Shown piece after piece: positions 1 to 8,364 of a DNA stretch of 64,000 nt; position 1 is the first letter of the stretch, and each line of letters starts with the position of its first letter. The notes below the pieces were generated by a model, which had not been told where the DNA came from, made no database searches, and saw nothing but the letters and a program-made list of their open reading frames with translations. Source of the DNA: Dethiosulfatibacter aminovorans DSM 17477 (GTDB lineage Bacteria; Bacillota; Clostridia; Tissierellales; Dethiosulfatibacteraceae); assembly GCF_900142005.1 (NCBI RefSeq), contig NZ_FQZL01000020.1, positions 1 to 64,000 of the forward strand. Direction: 5' to 3'. The translations under genes and the position numbers were made by a program.

Positions 1-307
1 GGTCATCGTGCTGGAACATTGCTTCCTCCGGGCAGAATCCCACGCACATGTAGCATCCCACGCAGTCCTTCTTGTTAAGCCTTACCACTCCCTTGATGTC
101 CTTCACAAGGGCCATTGTAGGGCAGATCTCCGCACAAACTCCGCACTGGGTGCATATTGTTAGTCGGTTCCAGTTTCTGTCTTCAAATTTTTCCACTCTT
201 ATTCTAGATTTATTCTCGTTGTTTTCCTTGAAGTATGCCGACGAGCATTTTTCTACGCATGCTCCGCATCCTATGCATTTTGATTCGTCTTTTATGAGTC
301 TTCTCAT
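1..307 (-). CDS. 4Fe-4S ferredoxin-type protein, C-terminus cut by window edge
   Basis: This is an electron-carrier subunit and probably the last visible gene of the flavoprotein operon to its right. The visible 102 residues hold at least three CxxCxxC-type clusters: CIGCGACVEKC near the start, CTQCGVCAEICP in the middle and CVGCYMCVGFCP near the edge, so it would bind two or more [4Fe-4S] clusters. The start is ATG at 307, preceded by GGAGG. It follows the DAO-type gene after a 49-base gap that contains a small palindrome. The family is clear. Its exact partner is inferred from position, and the C-terminus lies outside the window. Confidence 0.85.
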   Translation of the reverse strand, partial: MRRLIKDESKCIGCGACVEKCSSAYFKENNENKSRIRVEKFEDRNWNRLTICTQCGVCAEICPTMALVKDIKGVVRLNKKDCVGCYMCVGFCPEEAMFQHDD

Positions 308-326
308 TGGACACCTCCACTCCTTA

Positions 327-343
327 TTGAAACACCATTTCAA
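327..343. repeat. 17-bp palindrome between operon genes
   Basis: TTGAAA-CACCA-TTTCAA is a perfect 6-bp inverted repeat with a 5-base loop, just upstream of the ribosome-binding site of the ferredoxin gene. It could be an mRNA processing hairpin or an operator. It is not followed by a T-run, so it is not an obvious terminator. Confidence 0.4.
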
Positions 344-356
344 AAATAGTATATCA

Positions 357-1511
357 TTAAACCACTGATGGCTCAAGTATTAAATTGCCCTTTTCAAATC
401 TGTCGATGCCCAAAAGGCTCACATCCACAGTCGGTTCGGATTTTGTTATCATTTCCGAAATAACTATTCCAGTCAGAGGTCCAAACATGAAGCCGTGACC
501 GCTGAATCCAACTGCCATATAGAAATTATCAAGGCCTTCTTCAAGTCCGTAAATCGGCTGCTTGTCCGGAGTCATATTGTAAAGACCTGACCATTGTCTT
601 ACTACTCTAAGATTTCCAACAGGAGGAAGCGTAGCTGTAACAGTTTTTGCCATTTCTTCCAGGAACTCCCAACTTGAAGTTATCCTCAAGTCTCTAGGTT
701 CGGTGTCATCTCCCCTGCCCATTATGAATGTTCCTTTTGCAGGATTCTGCTGGCAATATATATTTTTGGAGAACGACATGACCATTGGTCCCTGTACATG
801 CTCTATCGGCTCTGTGACAAGAATCTGATGCCTTTCCGAATATACAGGCAGGTCAATTCCCACCATGTCACATATGTTTTTTGAATAACCTCCTGCAGCG
901 TTTACAACTGTATTTGTTCGTATATTTCCTTTAGTTGTCATTACTTCAGTTACCTTATGTCCTTCTCTCTTTATACCGGTAACTTCAGTATATGTCATAA
1001 ATTCGACACCTCTTTTTTTAGCAGCCTTGTAAAAAGCATCGGTAGTCAGGAAAGGATCAAGGAACCCGTCTTTTTGACAGAAGGCAGCACCTTTGATATC
1101 ATCAGTATTCAGATGAGGAACTATTTCTTTCGCTTCCTCTATAGATACGATTCTTGACGGAATATCAAGTGAATTCTGAAGCTCAACATTTTTTTCAAAC
1201 TGCTCCATTTCCTTGTCCGTGGAAGCAAGGAGAAGATATCCACCCTGATAAAAGCTTACATCCCTGTCGTATTCAAGTATTTCATTTGCATTTTCATAAA
1301 ATTCTATACTTTGCTTGGCAAGTCTGCAATTCATTTCTGTTCCCCACTGCATCCTTACTCCGGCTCCACATCTTCCTGTAGAACCGCTTGCAATATACCC
1401 TTTATCTATAACCACTATATTCTTAACACCTTTTTCAGCAAGATGGTATGCTATTGAACAACCTGAAATACCTGCTCCGATTATTACTACATCAGCAATT
1501 CTAGTCATCAT
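357..1511 (-). CDS. FAD-dependent DAO-family oxidoreductase (sarcosine oxidase beta / HcnC / D-proline dehydrogenase-like)
   Basis: This should be the substrate-oxidising flavoprotein of the operon. It has an N-terminal dinucleotide-binding fold (VVIIGAGISGCSIAYHLAEKG, residues about 6-26) and the DAO-family C-terminal motif (GFSGHGFMFGPLTG), which closes the FAD site. Length (384 aa) is normal for sarcosine oxidase beta, HcnC or D-amino-acid dehydrogenase beta. The start is ATG at 1511, with AGGAGG six bases upstream; it overlaps the stop of the preceding [2Fe-2S] gene, so translation is coupled. In known complexes this subunit oxidises a secondary amine or amino acid and passes electrons to a second flavin and Fe-S subunits. 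The substrate here is not determined; sarcosine, D-proline and other imino acids are all possible. Confidence 0.85.
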   Translation of the reverse strand: MMTRIADVVIIGAGISGCSIAYHLAEKGVKNIVVIDKGYIASGSTGRCGAGVRMQWGTEMNCRLAKQSIEFYENANEILEYDRDVSFYQGGYLLLASTDKEMEQFEKNVELQNSLDIPSRIVSIEEAKEIVPHLNTDDIKGAAFCQKDGFLDPFLTTDAFYKAAKKRGVEFMTYTEVTGIKREGHKVTEVMTTKGNIRTNTVVNAAGGYSKNICDMVGIDLPVYSERHQILVTEPIEHVQGPMVMSFSKNIYCQQNPAKGTFIMGRGDDTEPRDLRITSSWEFLEEMAKTVTATLPPVGNLRVVRQWSGLYNMTPDKQPIYGLEEGLDNFYMAVGFSGHGFMFGPLTGIVISEMITKSEPTVDVSLLGIDRFEKGNLILEPSVV

Positions 1512-1785
1512 GACGGGCCTCCTTTGCAATCAAGTTTAGTTTTACGCCAACAATCGGCGGTCTGTTTGTCTGGAATTTCAACTCTGAAACAGGCTTTCCT
1601 GTGGCCTTTGACAGTTCCCTTAAAACAATCTGTCCACAGGTTTTTCCCTGACATGGTCCCATTCCTATTCTAGTGATCCTTTTTATTTCTTCAAAAGTGT
1701 GGTACCCTTCATCTATCAAATCTCTAAGTTCCTTCATGGTTACATCAGAGCATCTGCAAACAATTACATTTTCGTCCTTCATCAT
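1501..1785 (-). CDS. BFD-like [2Fe-2S]-binding protein
   Basis: This 94-residue protein has the BFD-like cluster pattern CRC near residue 10 and GPCQGKTCG near residue 46, giving four cysteines for one [2Fe-2S] cluster. In heterotetrameric sarcosine oxidase and HcnB proteins this module is fused to the C-terminus of the alpha-type flavoprotein; here it is a separate gene. It starts at ATGATG after GGAGGTAGA and shares an ATGA overlap with the upstream ferredoxin gene. It probably relays electrons between the two flavoproteins. Confidence 0.8.
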   Translation of the reverse strand: MMKDENVIVCRCSDVTMKELRDLIDEGYHTFEEIKRITRIGMGPCQGKTCGQIVLRELSKATGKPVSELKFQTNRPPIVGVKLNLIAKEARHDD

Positions 1786-2273
1786 TCTACCTCCACTTCT
1801 ATATTTCTGAATTTATAAAGCAAATCCCTAGGTACTTCAAGAGTTACAACCAAGGTCCTGTCAAGTGACTTGGAATTGAGCACTTTTACAACCCTTACAT
1901 CTCCAAGATAATTTCCTTCTCTGTCAAGACCCTTAACAATGCTGTCCTTGACAGGAACAGGCATCATTTCATAAGGAATACTCATGTGAAGATAATCTTC
2001 CGATTTTGATCCATCTACCAGCATTATGGCTAGTCCTGGACATTTACCAAGACACACTCCACATCCTACGCAATTTTCGGATGAAACCTGTGGCAAATTG
2101 TTAATATCATCTCCCATGTCTATTGCATTGAATTTGCATGATGTTGTACATGGATTGCAGGGAATCTTCTGAAAACATTCAATAACTGCTACAGGTCCCT
2201 TGTTTATGGTTTCAATTGAAGGAAATACCTTCAAAATTTGTTCTTCAGTTGCTAATCCGTTAACTTCAAGCAT
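1782..2273 (-). CDS. 4Fe-4S ferredoxin-like subunit of the flavoprotein complex
   Basis: A 163-residue protein with a cysteine set CNPCTTSC around residue 40 and a classical CVGCGVCLGKCPG motif near residue 70, followed by about 80 residues without cysteines that may dock to a partner. Such a gene is not part of aerobic sarcosine oxidase operons, so its insertion between the FAD and BFD genes suggests that electrons leave through ferredoxin rather than oxygen. It overlaps its upstream neighbour by 8 bases and its downstream neighbour by 4. GGAGACGCGACA precedes the ATG. The electron-transfer role is inferred. Confidence 0.8.
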   Translation of the reverse strand: MLEVNGLATEEQILKVFPSIETINKGPVAVIECFQKIPCNPCTTSCKFNAIDMGDDINNLPQVSSENCVGCGVCLGKCPGLAIMLVDGSKSEDYLHMSIPYEMMPVPVKDSIVKGLDREGNYLGDVRVVKVLNSKSLDRTLVVTLEVPRDLLYKFRNIEVEVE

Positions 2274-3363
2274 TGTCGCGTCTCCTTTCGATTTGATCTA
2301 TTCCATCCCTAATATGCTTTCCTACCGGTCCGGACCTCAAGCTGTTAAGCTGACTCTTGTAATCATTTAACAATTCATCATAATTTTCATGCACCTTGCC
2401 TACTTTTTTGGCTGTACATAAACCTGCCAGGTATCCCTCAACCATTGCCGCACTTGCTTCTTCTACTCCGCTGCTGTCTCCTGCCGTGAAAATGTTTTCT
2501 ACAGTAGTTTCATAGTTGTCGTATCTCATTGGAACAAATCCGCTTAAGCTGGGTACATACTTCATTTCACATCCAACCATGGAAAGAAGTTCATTCAGGG
2601 GTGCCAGGCCAACGGATATACACATTACATCCACATCAAGCTCTTTTTCTGTACCTTCTATGGGATTCCATTTTTCATCAAGTTCACAGATGACTGCTTT
2701 TTCAAGATATTCTTCACCCTTGGCTTCAACAACTGTATGTCTTGTCAAGATTGGTATTCCCATTCTTCTGATTTTTGAAGCATGTACATGATATCCACCG
2801 ATTTTTGGAGCCGCATCAATGACAGCTTCAACCTTCACTCCAGCCTGCATCAGCTGATAACTTACTATCAACCCTATGTTGCCTGCTCCAACCATAAGGA
2901 CCTTGTCTCCAGGTCTGACACCATAAACATTCATCAATGTCTGTACTGCCCCGGCACCATATATTCCCGGAAGATCGTTATTCTTGAATGAAAGGAATTT
3001 TTCAGAAGCGCCGGTTGCAACTATTACCGCTTCAGGTTTGATTTTATAATATTTAGATTCATCCTCCATAAGAGTTATCATTCCGTCTTCATACAATCCT
3101 ACTACATTTGTATTATTGATAATTTCAATATTTTCCTTGTATTCTTCCAATTTTTTGAAAAGTATTTCCGGTATATCTATTCCTCTGGTGGATGCATATT
3201 GCTTTTCAGATCCAAAGAACATGTGAGTCTGCTTTACAAGCTGTCCTCCAAGATTGCTGTTCCTTTCAATAACCGTCACCTTTGCTCCGGAAGAAGCTGC
3301 GCTTATAGCTGCACAAAGTCCCGCAGGACCCCCTCCTACAATTGCTATTTCTGTAGTTTTCAT
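2266..3363 (-). CDS. FAD/NAD-dependent oxidoreductase (HcnB / sarcosine oxidase alpha-like)
   Basis: This 365-residue flavoprotein has two Rossmann motifs: IAIVGGGPAGLCAAISAASSG near the N-terminus for FAD, and KVLMVGAGNIGLIVSYQLMQAG near residue 155 for NAD(P). It has a third conserved flavin motif (IFTAGDSSGVEEAS) near residue 290. The architecture matches the pyridine-nucleotide disulfide oxidoreductase part of HcnB or sarcosine oxidase alpha. The N-terminal [2Fe-2S] and C-terminal BFD modules that are fused in some relatives are encoded by separate neighbours. The start is ATG at 3363 with GGAGG upstream, overlapping the preceding stop by 4 bases. Confidence 0.85.
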   Translation of the reverse strand: MKTTEIAIVGGGPAGLCAAISAASSGAKVTVIERNSNLGGQLVKQTHMFFGSEKQYASTRGIDIPEILFKKLEEYKENIEIINNTNVVGLYEDGMITLMEDESKYYKIKPEAVIVATGASEKFLSFKNNDLPGIYGAGAVQTLMNVYGVRPGDKVLMVGAGNIGLIVSYQLMQAGVKVEAVIDAAPKIGGYHVHASKIRRMGIPILTRHTVVEAKGEEYLEKAVICELDEKWNPIEGTEKELDVDVMCISVGLAPLNELLSMVGCEMKYVPSLSGFVPMRYDNYETTVENIFTAGDSSGVEEASAAMVEGYLAGLCTAKKVGKVHENYDELLNDYKSQLNSLRSGPVGKHIRDGIDQIERRRDNA

Positions 3364-3665
3364 TCCAATCCTCCTTTGCCTCTTTGTGTTTCAACTATCA
3401 TTCCCTCTTCAAGCTGAGTAACACAGGTCTTTACATTGGATTTTCCGTTTACAACCATAAGACAAGATGAACAATTTCCTATGGCGCAATAGAAGCCTCT
3501 AGGTCTGTGCTTGAAAATACTTTCCCCCAAAACCTTTACATTAGATGCATGTAACGCGGCGGCTACTGTTTCCCCTTCATAGCCTTCCATTTTTTCACCA
3601 TTGAATGTGAATTCGATTTTTTTCCCTCTCTCAAACTTTAAGACAGGATGCTCTTCAATTCTCAT
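3360..3665 (-). CDS. (2Fe-2S)-binding protein (HcnA-like)
   Basis: This is the first gene of the operon: 101 residues with a plant-type ferredoxin fold. The cluster cysteines are in CAIGNCSSC plus a later VKTC, a spacing typical of HcnA and of the N-terminus of sarcosine oxidase alpha. It begins at ATG 3665 after GAGGAGG. A near-perfect sigma-54 promoter lies about 75 bases upstream. It probably passes electrons within the dehydrogenase complex. Confidence 0.8.
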   Translation of the reverse strand: MRIEEHPVLKFERGKKIEFTFNGEKMEGYEGETVAAALHASNVKVLGESIFKHRPRGFYCAIGNCSSCLMVVNGKSNVKTCVTQLEEGMIVETQRGKGGLE

Positions 3666-3685
3666 AGTTCCCTCCTCAATTAATG

Positions 3686-3727
3686 TTCATGACTAATATC
3701 TATGACATACATTCATGATTAATATCT
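3686..3727. repeat. Direct repeat in the leader of the sigma-54 operon
   Basis: The 16-base unit ttcatganTaatatct occurs at 3686-3701 and again at 3712-3727 with one mismatch, at a 26-base period. It lies between the sigma-54 promoter and the first gene, so it is in the 5' untranslated region. It could be a binding site for a repressor or an RNA feature; function unknown. Confidence 0.5.
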
Positions 3728-3739
3728 GACTTATATTAA

Positions 3740-3755
3740 TGCAATTTGCGTGCCA
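3740..3755 (-). promoter_or_regulatory. rpoN-dependent: Sigma-54 (-24/-12) promoter
   Basis: Read on the minus strand this is TGGCACG-CAAA-TTGCA, an exact match to the sigma-54 consensus with the GG and GC elements 10 bases apart. Transcription would start near 3728 and run into the [2Fe-2S]/flavoprotein operon. The neighbouring upstream gene encodes a GAFTGA-containing activator, which fits. Confidence 0.9.
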
Positions 3756-3794
3756 ACAAATAATTTTATAAAAAAAGAAAAAAATGTATAAAAA

Positions 3795-3820
3795 AAGAGA
3801 ACAAACCACAATTTTTGTGG
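3795..3820 (-). terminator. Rho-independent terminator after the sigma-54 activator gene
   Basis: CCACAA and TTGTGG form a short hairpin at 3806-3820. On the minus strand it is followed within 15 bases by a run of seven T. It separates the regulator gene from the flavoprotein operon promoter. Confidence 0.6.
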
Positions 3821-3867
3821 CTCATTCCCGTATTTTTTTTGTTATTTTTCCGTCAATCCATGTCTGG

Positions 3868-3896
3868 TTTTCGACATCGCAGTCAGTTTTTCGTCA
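3868..3896. promoter_or_regulatory. Possible upstream activating sequence for the sigma-54 activator
   Basis: Two copies of TTTTCG(a/t)Ca, at 3868-3876 and 3888-3896, lie on the same face of the helix (20-base period) about 115-155 bases upstream of the -24/-12 promoter. That is the usual distance for enhancer-binding sites. The assignment rests on position and repetition only. Confidence 0.3.
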
Positions 3897-3918
3897 CTTT
3901 TGTTGGATTATTTAAAAT

Positions 3919-5310
3919 CTACAGTCCGTATTTTTCAATTTTGTAATACAAATTACTCCTTGGCATTCTAAGATGCTCTGCTGTTTTTTTCTTGTTGTAA
4001 TTGAATCTGGCAAGAGTCTTGCTGATTATTTCCTTTTCGATTTTCTCCAGGTAGTCTTCAATTCCCTCAGAAAATGAATCATAATCAATGGAAATCTCTT
4101 CCTCGATATTAATCTCCTGCAAATAATCCGGCAAAAATTCAACAAGGATCTTTTCATTATTGCTTTCCTTTGCAAGAAGGACACATCGCTGCATTATATT
4201 CCTTAGTTCCCTAACATTACCTTCCCAACTGTGTCTTTTGAATATTGCTAATATTTCATTGGGTATTTCAATGATATTCATTCTGTTTTCCATGCATATC
4301 TGTTGCAGGAACTTGTTTGCCAAAAGGACAATATCTTCTTTTCTTTCCCTCAGTGGAATCAATCCTATCTGGAATGTATTAAGCCTATAGTACAAGTCCT
4401 TCCTGAAGCTTCCGTCATTTACAGCTTCCTTCAAATTCTTGTTTGTAGCCGATACGATCCTTACATCTATTTCTATTTTTTTGTTGCTCCCTATTCTGGT
4501 CACATATCCATCTTCAAGGATCCTTAGTATCTTCGGTTGCAAGGAAACAGGCATGTCTCCTATCTCATCAAGAAACAATGTTCCATTGTTGGCCTCTTCA
4601 AACTTCCCAGGCTTGCCTTTTTTATTTGCACCGGTAAAGGCTCCTCCCTCATAACCAAAAAGTTCACTTTCAAACAACTCTTCAGGTATTGCAGAACAGT
4701 TTACTGCTACAAAATTACCTTTTCTTCCACTTTCATAGTGTACAGCTTTTGAAAAGAGCTCTTTACCAGTACCACTTTCACCGTTCAGCAATATATTCAT
4801 AGGTGTCCTTGATATATTCTTGCATAAATTTATCCTTTTGATAAATTCAGCATTATTGCTTATTATGTTTGAAAAATATGATTCCATATTTACAGTCGCT
4901 GACAGTTCCTTTTCAAGTTCCGCCAAGCTGTTTTGTGTTTTAGAAAGTACATCGCTCAATTTAACATATTCAGTTATGTCGCGATCTCTTGAAAGGCCTC
5001 CGATTAAATTACCTTCCTTGTCGTACAAAGGAATAGCACTTATTATCGTATAAGTTTTCTCTCTTGGGCTATTGTAAATATCAAAAAAAGACTTTTCACT
5101 TTCAATAACTTTCGGAAGCAGCGAACTGGGAAAAACATCCCTTAAATCCTTCCCAATAATATCTTCTTTCTTTACATCAAAATACTCTTCAGAAGTCTTG
5201 TTAAAAAATACGGTGTTTAAATCTGTATCGACAACAGTTATAGCATCTGGGATATTATCAAGTATATATTCAAACACTTCTTTGTTTTCATCGTTGAATT
5301 TAATAGTCAT
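3919..5310 (-). CDS. PAS-domain sigma-54-dependent transcriptional activator
   Basis: This enhancer-binding protein should switch on the adjacent operon. Residues about 8-115 form a PAS sensor. Residues about 150-385 form the AAA+ domain with Walker A GESGTGKE, the sigma-54 contact loop GAFTGA, and Walker B LFLDEIGDM. The last 45 residues form a Fis-type helix-turn-helix (KKKTAEHLRMPRSNLYYKI). The 463-residue length is typical for RocR/PrdR-like activators of amino-acid catabolism in clostridia. The start at 5310 follows GAGGAAATAGGTA and overlaps the methyltransferase gene by 11 bases. The signal sensed by the PAS domain is unknown. Confidence 0.92.
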   Translation of the reverse strand: MTIKFNDENKEVFEYILDNIPDAITVVDTDLNTVFFNKTSEEYFDVKKEDIIGKDLRDVFPSSLLPKVIESEKSFFDIYNSPREKTYTIISAIPLYDKEGNLIGGLSRDRDITEYVKLSDVLSKTQNSLAELEKELSATVNMESYFSNIISNNAEFIKRINLCKNISRTPMNILLNGESGTGKELFSKAVHYESGRKGNFVAVNCSAIPEELFESELFGYEGGAFTGANKKGKPGKFEEANNGTLFLDEIGDMPVSLQPKILRILEDGYVTRIGSNKKIEIDVRIVSATNKNLKEAVNDGSFRKDLYYRLNTFQIGLIPLRERKEDIVLLANKFLQQICMENRMNIIEIPNEILAIFKRHSWEGNVRELRNIMQRCVLLAKESNNEKILVEFLPDYLQEINIEEEISIDYDSFSEGIEDYLEKIEKEIISKTLARFNYNKKKTAEHLRMPRSNLYYKIEKYGL

Positions 5311-6463
5311 TACCTATTTCCTCATTATGATATTTTTCGATAAAGAGATCATCCAGATTCCAGAACTTCTTAAACTCATTGTACTTCATCTTTGCAGTAA
5401 TTACATCTTGTCCTTTTTTTATTCCCTTAATCATTATATTCTTGGGAGTATGTTCCATAGCTACAAATTCAACAAGTTTGACTTCATACCCTTCATTGTT
5501 CAGGTACAACGTCCGCAAAGTATCCGTTACCAGTGATGACAGCCTTTCCTTTATAAGTCCATGTTCAATCATGGGTAAAAGGCTATCATTCTCTATCTTG
5601 CTGAAAAATTCATGCTGGCAACATGGTACTGAAAGAATATAATCAACATCCCATTTCACTGCTTTCACAAGGGCTGCATCAGTTGCATTGTTGCATGCAT
5701 GGAGTGTTACTATCATGTCTATATTGCTTTGAGCATTAAAATCAGATATATCCCCTTTAATGAATTCAAGCTTTTCATAGCCTATGTTCTTACTGGTTTT
5801 ATTGCAGAAGTCAATAACATCATCCTTCAAGTCCAGGCCTATTATTTCAACATCTTTCTTCAATATATTGTTGAAATAATAGTATAACCCAAATGTCAAA
5901 TATGCCTTTCCGCACCCAAAATCCACTATTCTTAATTTTTCTTCAAATTTTTCACCATCAATAGTCCCATCAACAATTTCGAGGAATTTGTTTATCTGTC
6001 TGAATTTATCATATTTTTTCTTGTAAACCTTTCCGTTTTCATCCATAACTCCGAGTTCCATCAGGAAATCACATTTTTCATTGTCAGGAATTATATATTC
6101 TTTTTTTCTGTTATGCGAAAGGTCCAGACATACTTTTCCCGCATCCCTTTTTTTGCAAGTCAGTTTACCTTTTTTCGAAACCATGCATTGATATTCATGG
6201 AATTCTGTTCTAATAAATATATTCTTGAAATCTTCAGTCAAGGTTTTTGTGAGCTTTTCGATGGCCTCATCTGCTTCAAGATTTTCATGAAAGGCCTTAT
6301 TGCTTACAATCGATTCAAATTGAAGTAAATATTCATCCTTTATTGTTACAGGTTTAATATTTATCCTTTTACATTCATTTTGTTTTCTTCTGTAATTCGA
6401 AACAACCATATTGACAAGAGAATTACCCCTAATAATATCTTCGATAAATTGATTCAGCTCCAT
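5300..6463 (-). CDS. Class I SAM-dependent methyltransferase (Methyltransf_32-type)
   Basis: The central part has a SAM-binding motif I (IVDFGCGKAYLTFGLYYY) around residue 178 and acidic motif II (VEIIGLDLKDDV). Near residue 255 is TLHACNNATDAAL and then LSVPCCQHEF, which is characteristic of the family that includes eukaryotic METTL25/RRNAD1-like proteins. The first 150 residues are a family-specific region with several cysteines. The substrate is unknown. The gene lies between glnS and the sigma-54 activator and is translationally coupled to the latter, but a functional link to the operon is not evident. Confidence 0.75.
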   Translation of the reverse strand: MELNQFIEDIIRGNSLVNMVVSNYRRKQNECKRINIKPVTIKDEYLLQFESIVSNKAFHENLEADEAIEKLTKTLTEDFKNIFIRTEFHEYQCMVSKKGKLTCKKRDAGKVCLDLSHNRKKEYIIPDNEKCDFLMELGVMDENGKVYKKKYDKFRQINKFLEIVDGTIDGEKFEEKLRIVDFGCGKAYLTFGLYYYFNNILKKDVEIIGLDLKDDVIDFCNKTSKNIGYEKLEFIKGDISDFNAQSNIDMIVTLHACNNATDAALVKAVKWDVDYILSVPCCQHEFFSKIENDSLLPMIEHGLIKERLSSLVTDTLRTLYLNNEGYEVKLVEFVAMEHTPKNIMIKGIKKGQDVITAKMKYNEFKKFWNLDDLFIEKYHNEEIGNDY

Positions 6464-6474
6464 TACAACTCCTT

Positions 6475-6500
6475 AAAAGGCCGTCATATAAATGACGGCC
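6475..6500 (-). terminator. Terminator after glnS
   Basis: GGCCGTCAT-ataa-ATGACGGCC is a perfect 9-bp stem. On the minus strand it is followed by TTTT, directly abutting the AAGGAG of the methyltransferase gene, so the hairpin could also mask that ribosome-binding site. Confidence 0.8.
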
Positions 6501-6566
6501 ATATTATTATCCTCTAGCTAGGCTTTATTGCTGTCAAGCCGGCCTATTGTATTATTGGTTTTAAGC

Positions 6567-8237
6567 TCACTTTTTCTTCCAAGAACTTTTCAGGGAAACT
6601 ATCCTGTTGAATACAATCTTTTCACTTTCCTCTGTGTTCTTGTCGATTATGAAATATCCATGTCGCAAAAACTGGAACCTGTCTCCTGTTAACGCTTCAG
6701 ACATATTTGGTTCAATTTTACAGTTTTCAAGTGTCACCTTTGACATAGGATTGAGCTTTTCAAGGAAATTTGTTTTGTCAAAATCCTCATCCTCCATCAT
6801 GTAGTCATAAAGTCTCACTTCAGCATCAAGTGCATAGTTAGCTGAAACCCAATGAAGAGTTCCCTTTACCTTTCTCTCAGTAAACCCGCTGCCACTTTTT
6901 GTTTCCGGATCATAGGTACATCTAAGCTCGACTACTTCACCATTCTCATCCTTAACCACTTCATTGCACTTTACAAAATATGCGTGTCTAAGCCTTACTT
7001 CATTTCCTGGAAACAATCTGAAGAATTTTTTTGGTGGCACTTCCATGAAATCTTCTCTCTCAACATATATTTCACGACTGAAAGGTATGCTTCTCTTGCC
7101 CATTTCAGGATTTTCCGGATTGACATCTGCATCAAGGTATTCTACTTCTCCCTCCGGATAGTTTGTAATAACAATCTTTAACGGGTCCAAGACAGCCATG
7201 GTCCTTGGAGCCTTCATCCTCAAATCTTCCCTTATGGAATGCTCAAGCATTGAAATATCAACAACACTTTGAGCTTTCGAAACTCCTATGTCATCACAAA
7301 ATTTTCTTATTGATTCCGAAGTGTATCCGCGTCTTCTGTATCCTGAAATTGTCGGCATCCTGGGATCATCCCATCCGTCTACATAGTTCTCATCAACCAA
7401 TTGCTTAAGGTATCTCTTACCCATCATAGTCTTTGATAGAAATAGCTTTGCAAATTCAATCTGTTTAGGAGCCTGAACCTTGAATCTGTCAATATTTGCC
7501 AGAACCCAGTCGTATAGAGGTCTATGATCCTCAAATTCCAATGTGCATATTGAGTGGGTAATTCTCTCAACAGCATCCTGGATAGGATGAGCGAAGTCAT
7601 ACATTGGATAAATGCACCATGAATCTCCCGTATTGTGATGATATGCCCTCAATATTCTATAAATAACAGGATCTCTCATGTTGAGGTTTGGACTAGCCAT
7701 ATCTATCTTGGCCCTCAAAGCCTTCTCGCCATCCTTATACTCGCCATTTCTCATATTCCTGAAAAGTTCAAGATTCACATCTACGGACCTGTCCCTGTAC
7801 GGACTTTCCTTTCCAGGCTCAGTGAGGGTTCCCCTGTATTCCCTCATTTCATCCGAAGTAAGGTCATCCACATAAGCAAGACCTTTTTCGATCAATTCTT
7901 CAGCACATTCATACATTGTCTCGAAATAGTTGGATGCATAGAACACCTCGCCATTCCATTCCGGACACAGCCACTTAACATCCTCGATTATGGCTTTAAT
8001 ATACTTGTCGTCTTCCTTCACAGGATTTGTATCGTCAAATCTAAGGTTAAAGATTCCCTTGTTGTTCATTGCCAGGCTGTAATTCAAACATATTGACTTA
8101 GCGTGTCCTATATGCAGATAGCCATTTGGTTCAGGGGGAAATCTTGTATGCACTCTATTGTCATAAATACCTTCTTTATTATCATTATCAATTATTTTCT
8201 GTATAAAATTCGAACTTTCGCTGTTTATTTCGGTCAT
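6567..8237 (-). CDS. glnS: Glutaminyl-tRNA synthetase
   Basis: Charges tRNA-Gln with glutamine. The class I signature [15 protein letters not shown] is near residue 33, and the GlnRS-typical [18 protein letters not shown] block follows the second signature. That second signature reads MMGKRY here, where E. coli GlnRS has VMSKRK, so the serine is replaced by glycine. The C-terminal beta-barrel anticodon domain is complete; 556 residues is normal. GlnRS is patchily distributed in Firmicutes, most of which use the GatCAB route. A GGAGG ribosome-binding site and its own promoter precede the ATG. Confidence 0.95.
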   Translation of the reverse strand: MTEINSESSNFIQKIIDNDNKEGIYDNRVHTRFPPEPNGYLHIGHAKSICLNYSLAMNNKGIFNLRFDDTNPVKEDDKYIKAIIEDVKWLCPEWNGEVFYASNYFETMYECAEELIEKGLAYVDDLTSDEMREYRGTLTEPGKESPYRDRSVDVNLELFRNMRNGEYKDGEKALRAKIDMASPNLNMRDPVIYRILRAYHHNTGDSWCIYPMYDFAHPIQDAVERITHSICTLEFEDHRPLYDWVLANIDRFKVQAPKQIEFAKLFLSKTMMGKRYLKQLVDENYVDGWDDPRMPTISGYRRRGYTSESIRKFCDDIGVSKAQSVVDISMLEHSIREDLRMKAPRTMAVLDPLKIVITNYPEGEVEYLDADVNPENPEMGKRSIPFSREIYVEREDFMEVPPKKFFRLFPGNEVRLRHAYFVKCNEVVKDENGEVVELRCTYDPETKSGSGFTERKVKGTLHWVSANYALDAEVRLYDYMMEDEDFDKTNFLEKLNPMSKVTLENCKIEPNMSEALTGDRFQFLRHGYFIIDKNTEESEKIVFNRIVSLKSSWKKK

Positions 8238-8270
8238 AAGAACCTCCTAATCATTTCAATCGATAGAGAT

Positions 8271-8299
8271 ATATTAGCATATTTATGCCATTAAATCAA
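8271..8299 (-). promoter_or_regulatory. glnS promoter
   Basis: On the minus strand TTGATT and TAATAT are separated by exactly 17 bases, ending about 33 bases before the glnS start codon. Confidence 0.7.
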
Positions 8300-8364
8300 T
8301 TTTAGAAAGTATTAAAAAGTATTAAATTGAAATTGTGAATAATTCTGAATTTAAAGAGAGTTCC

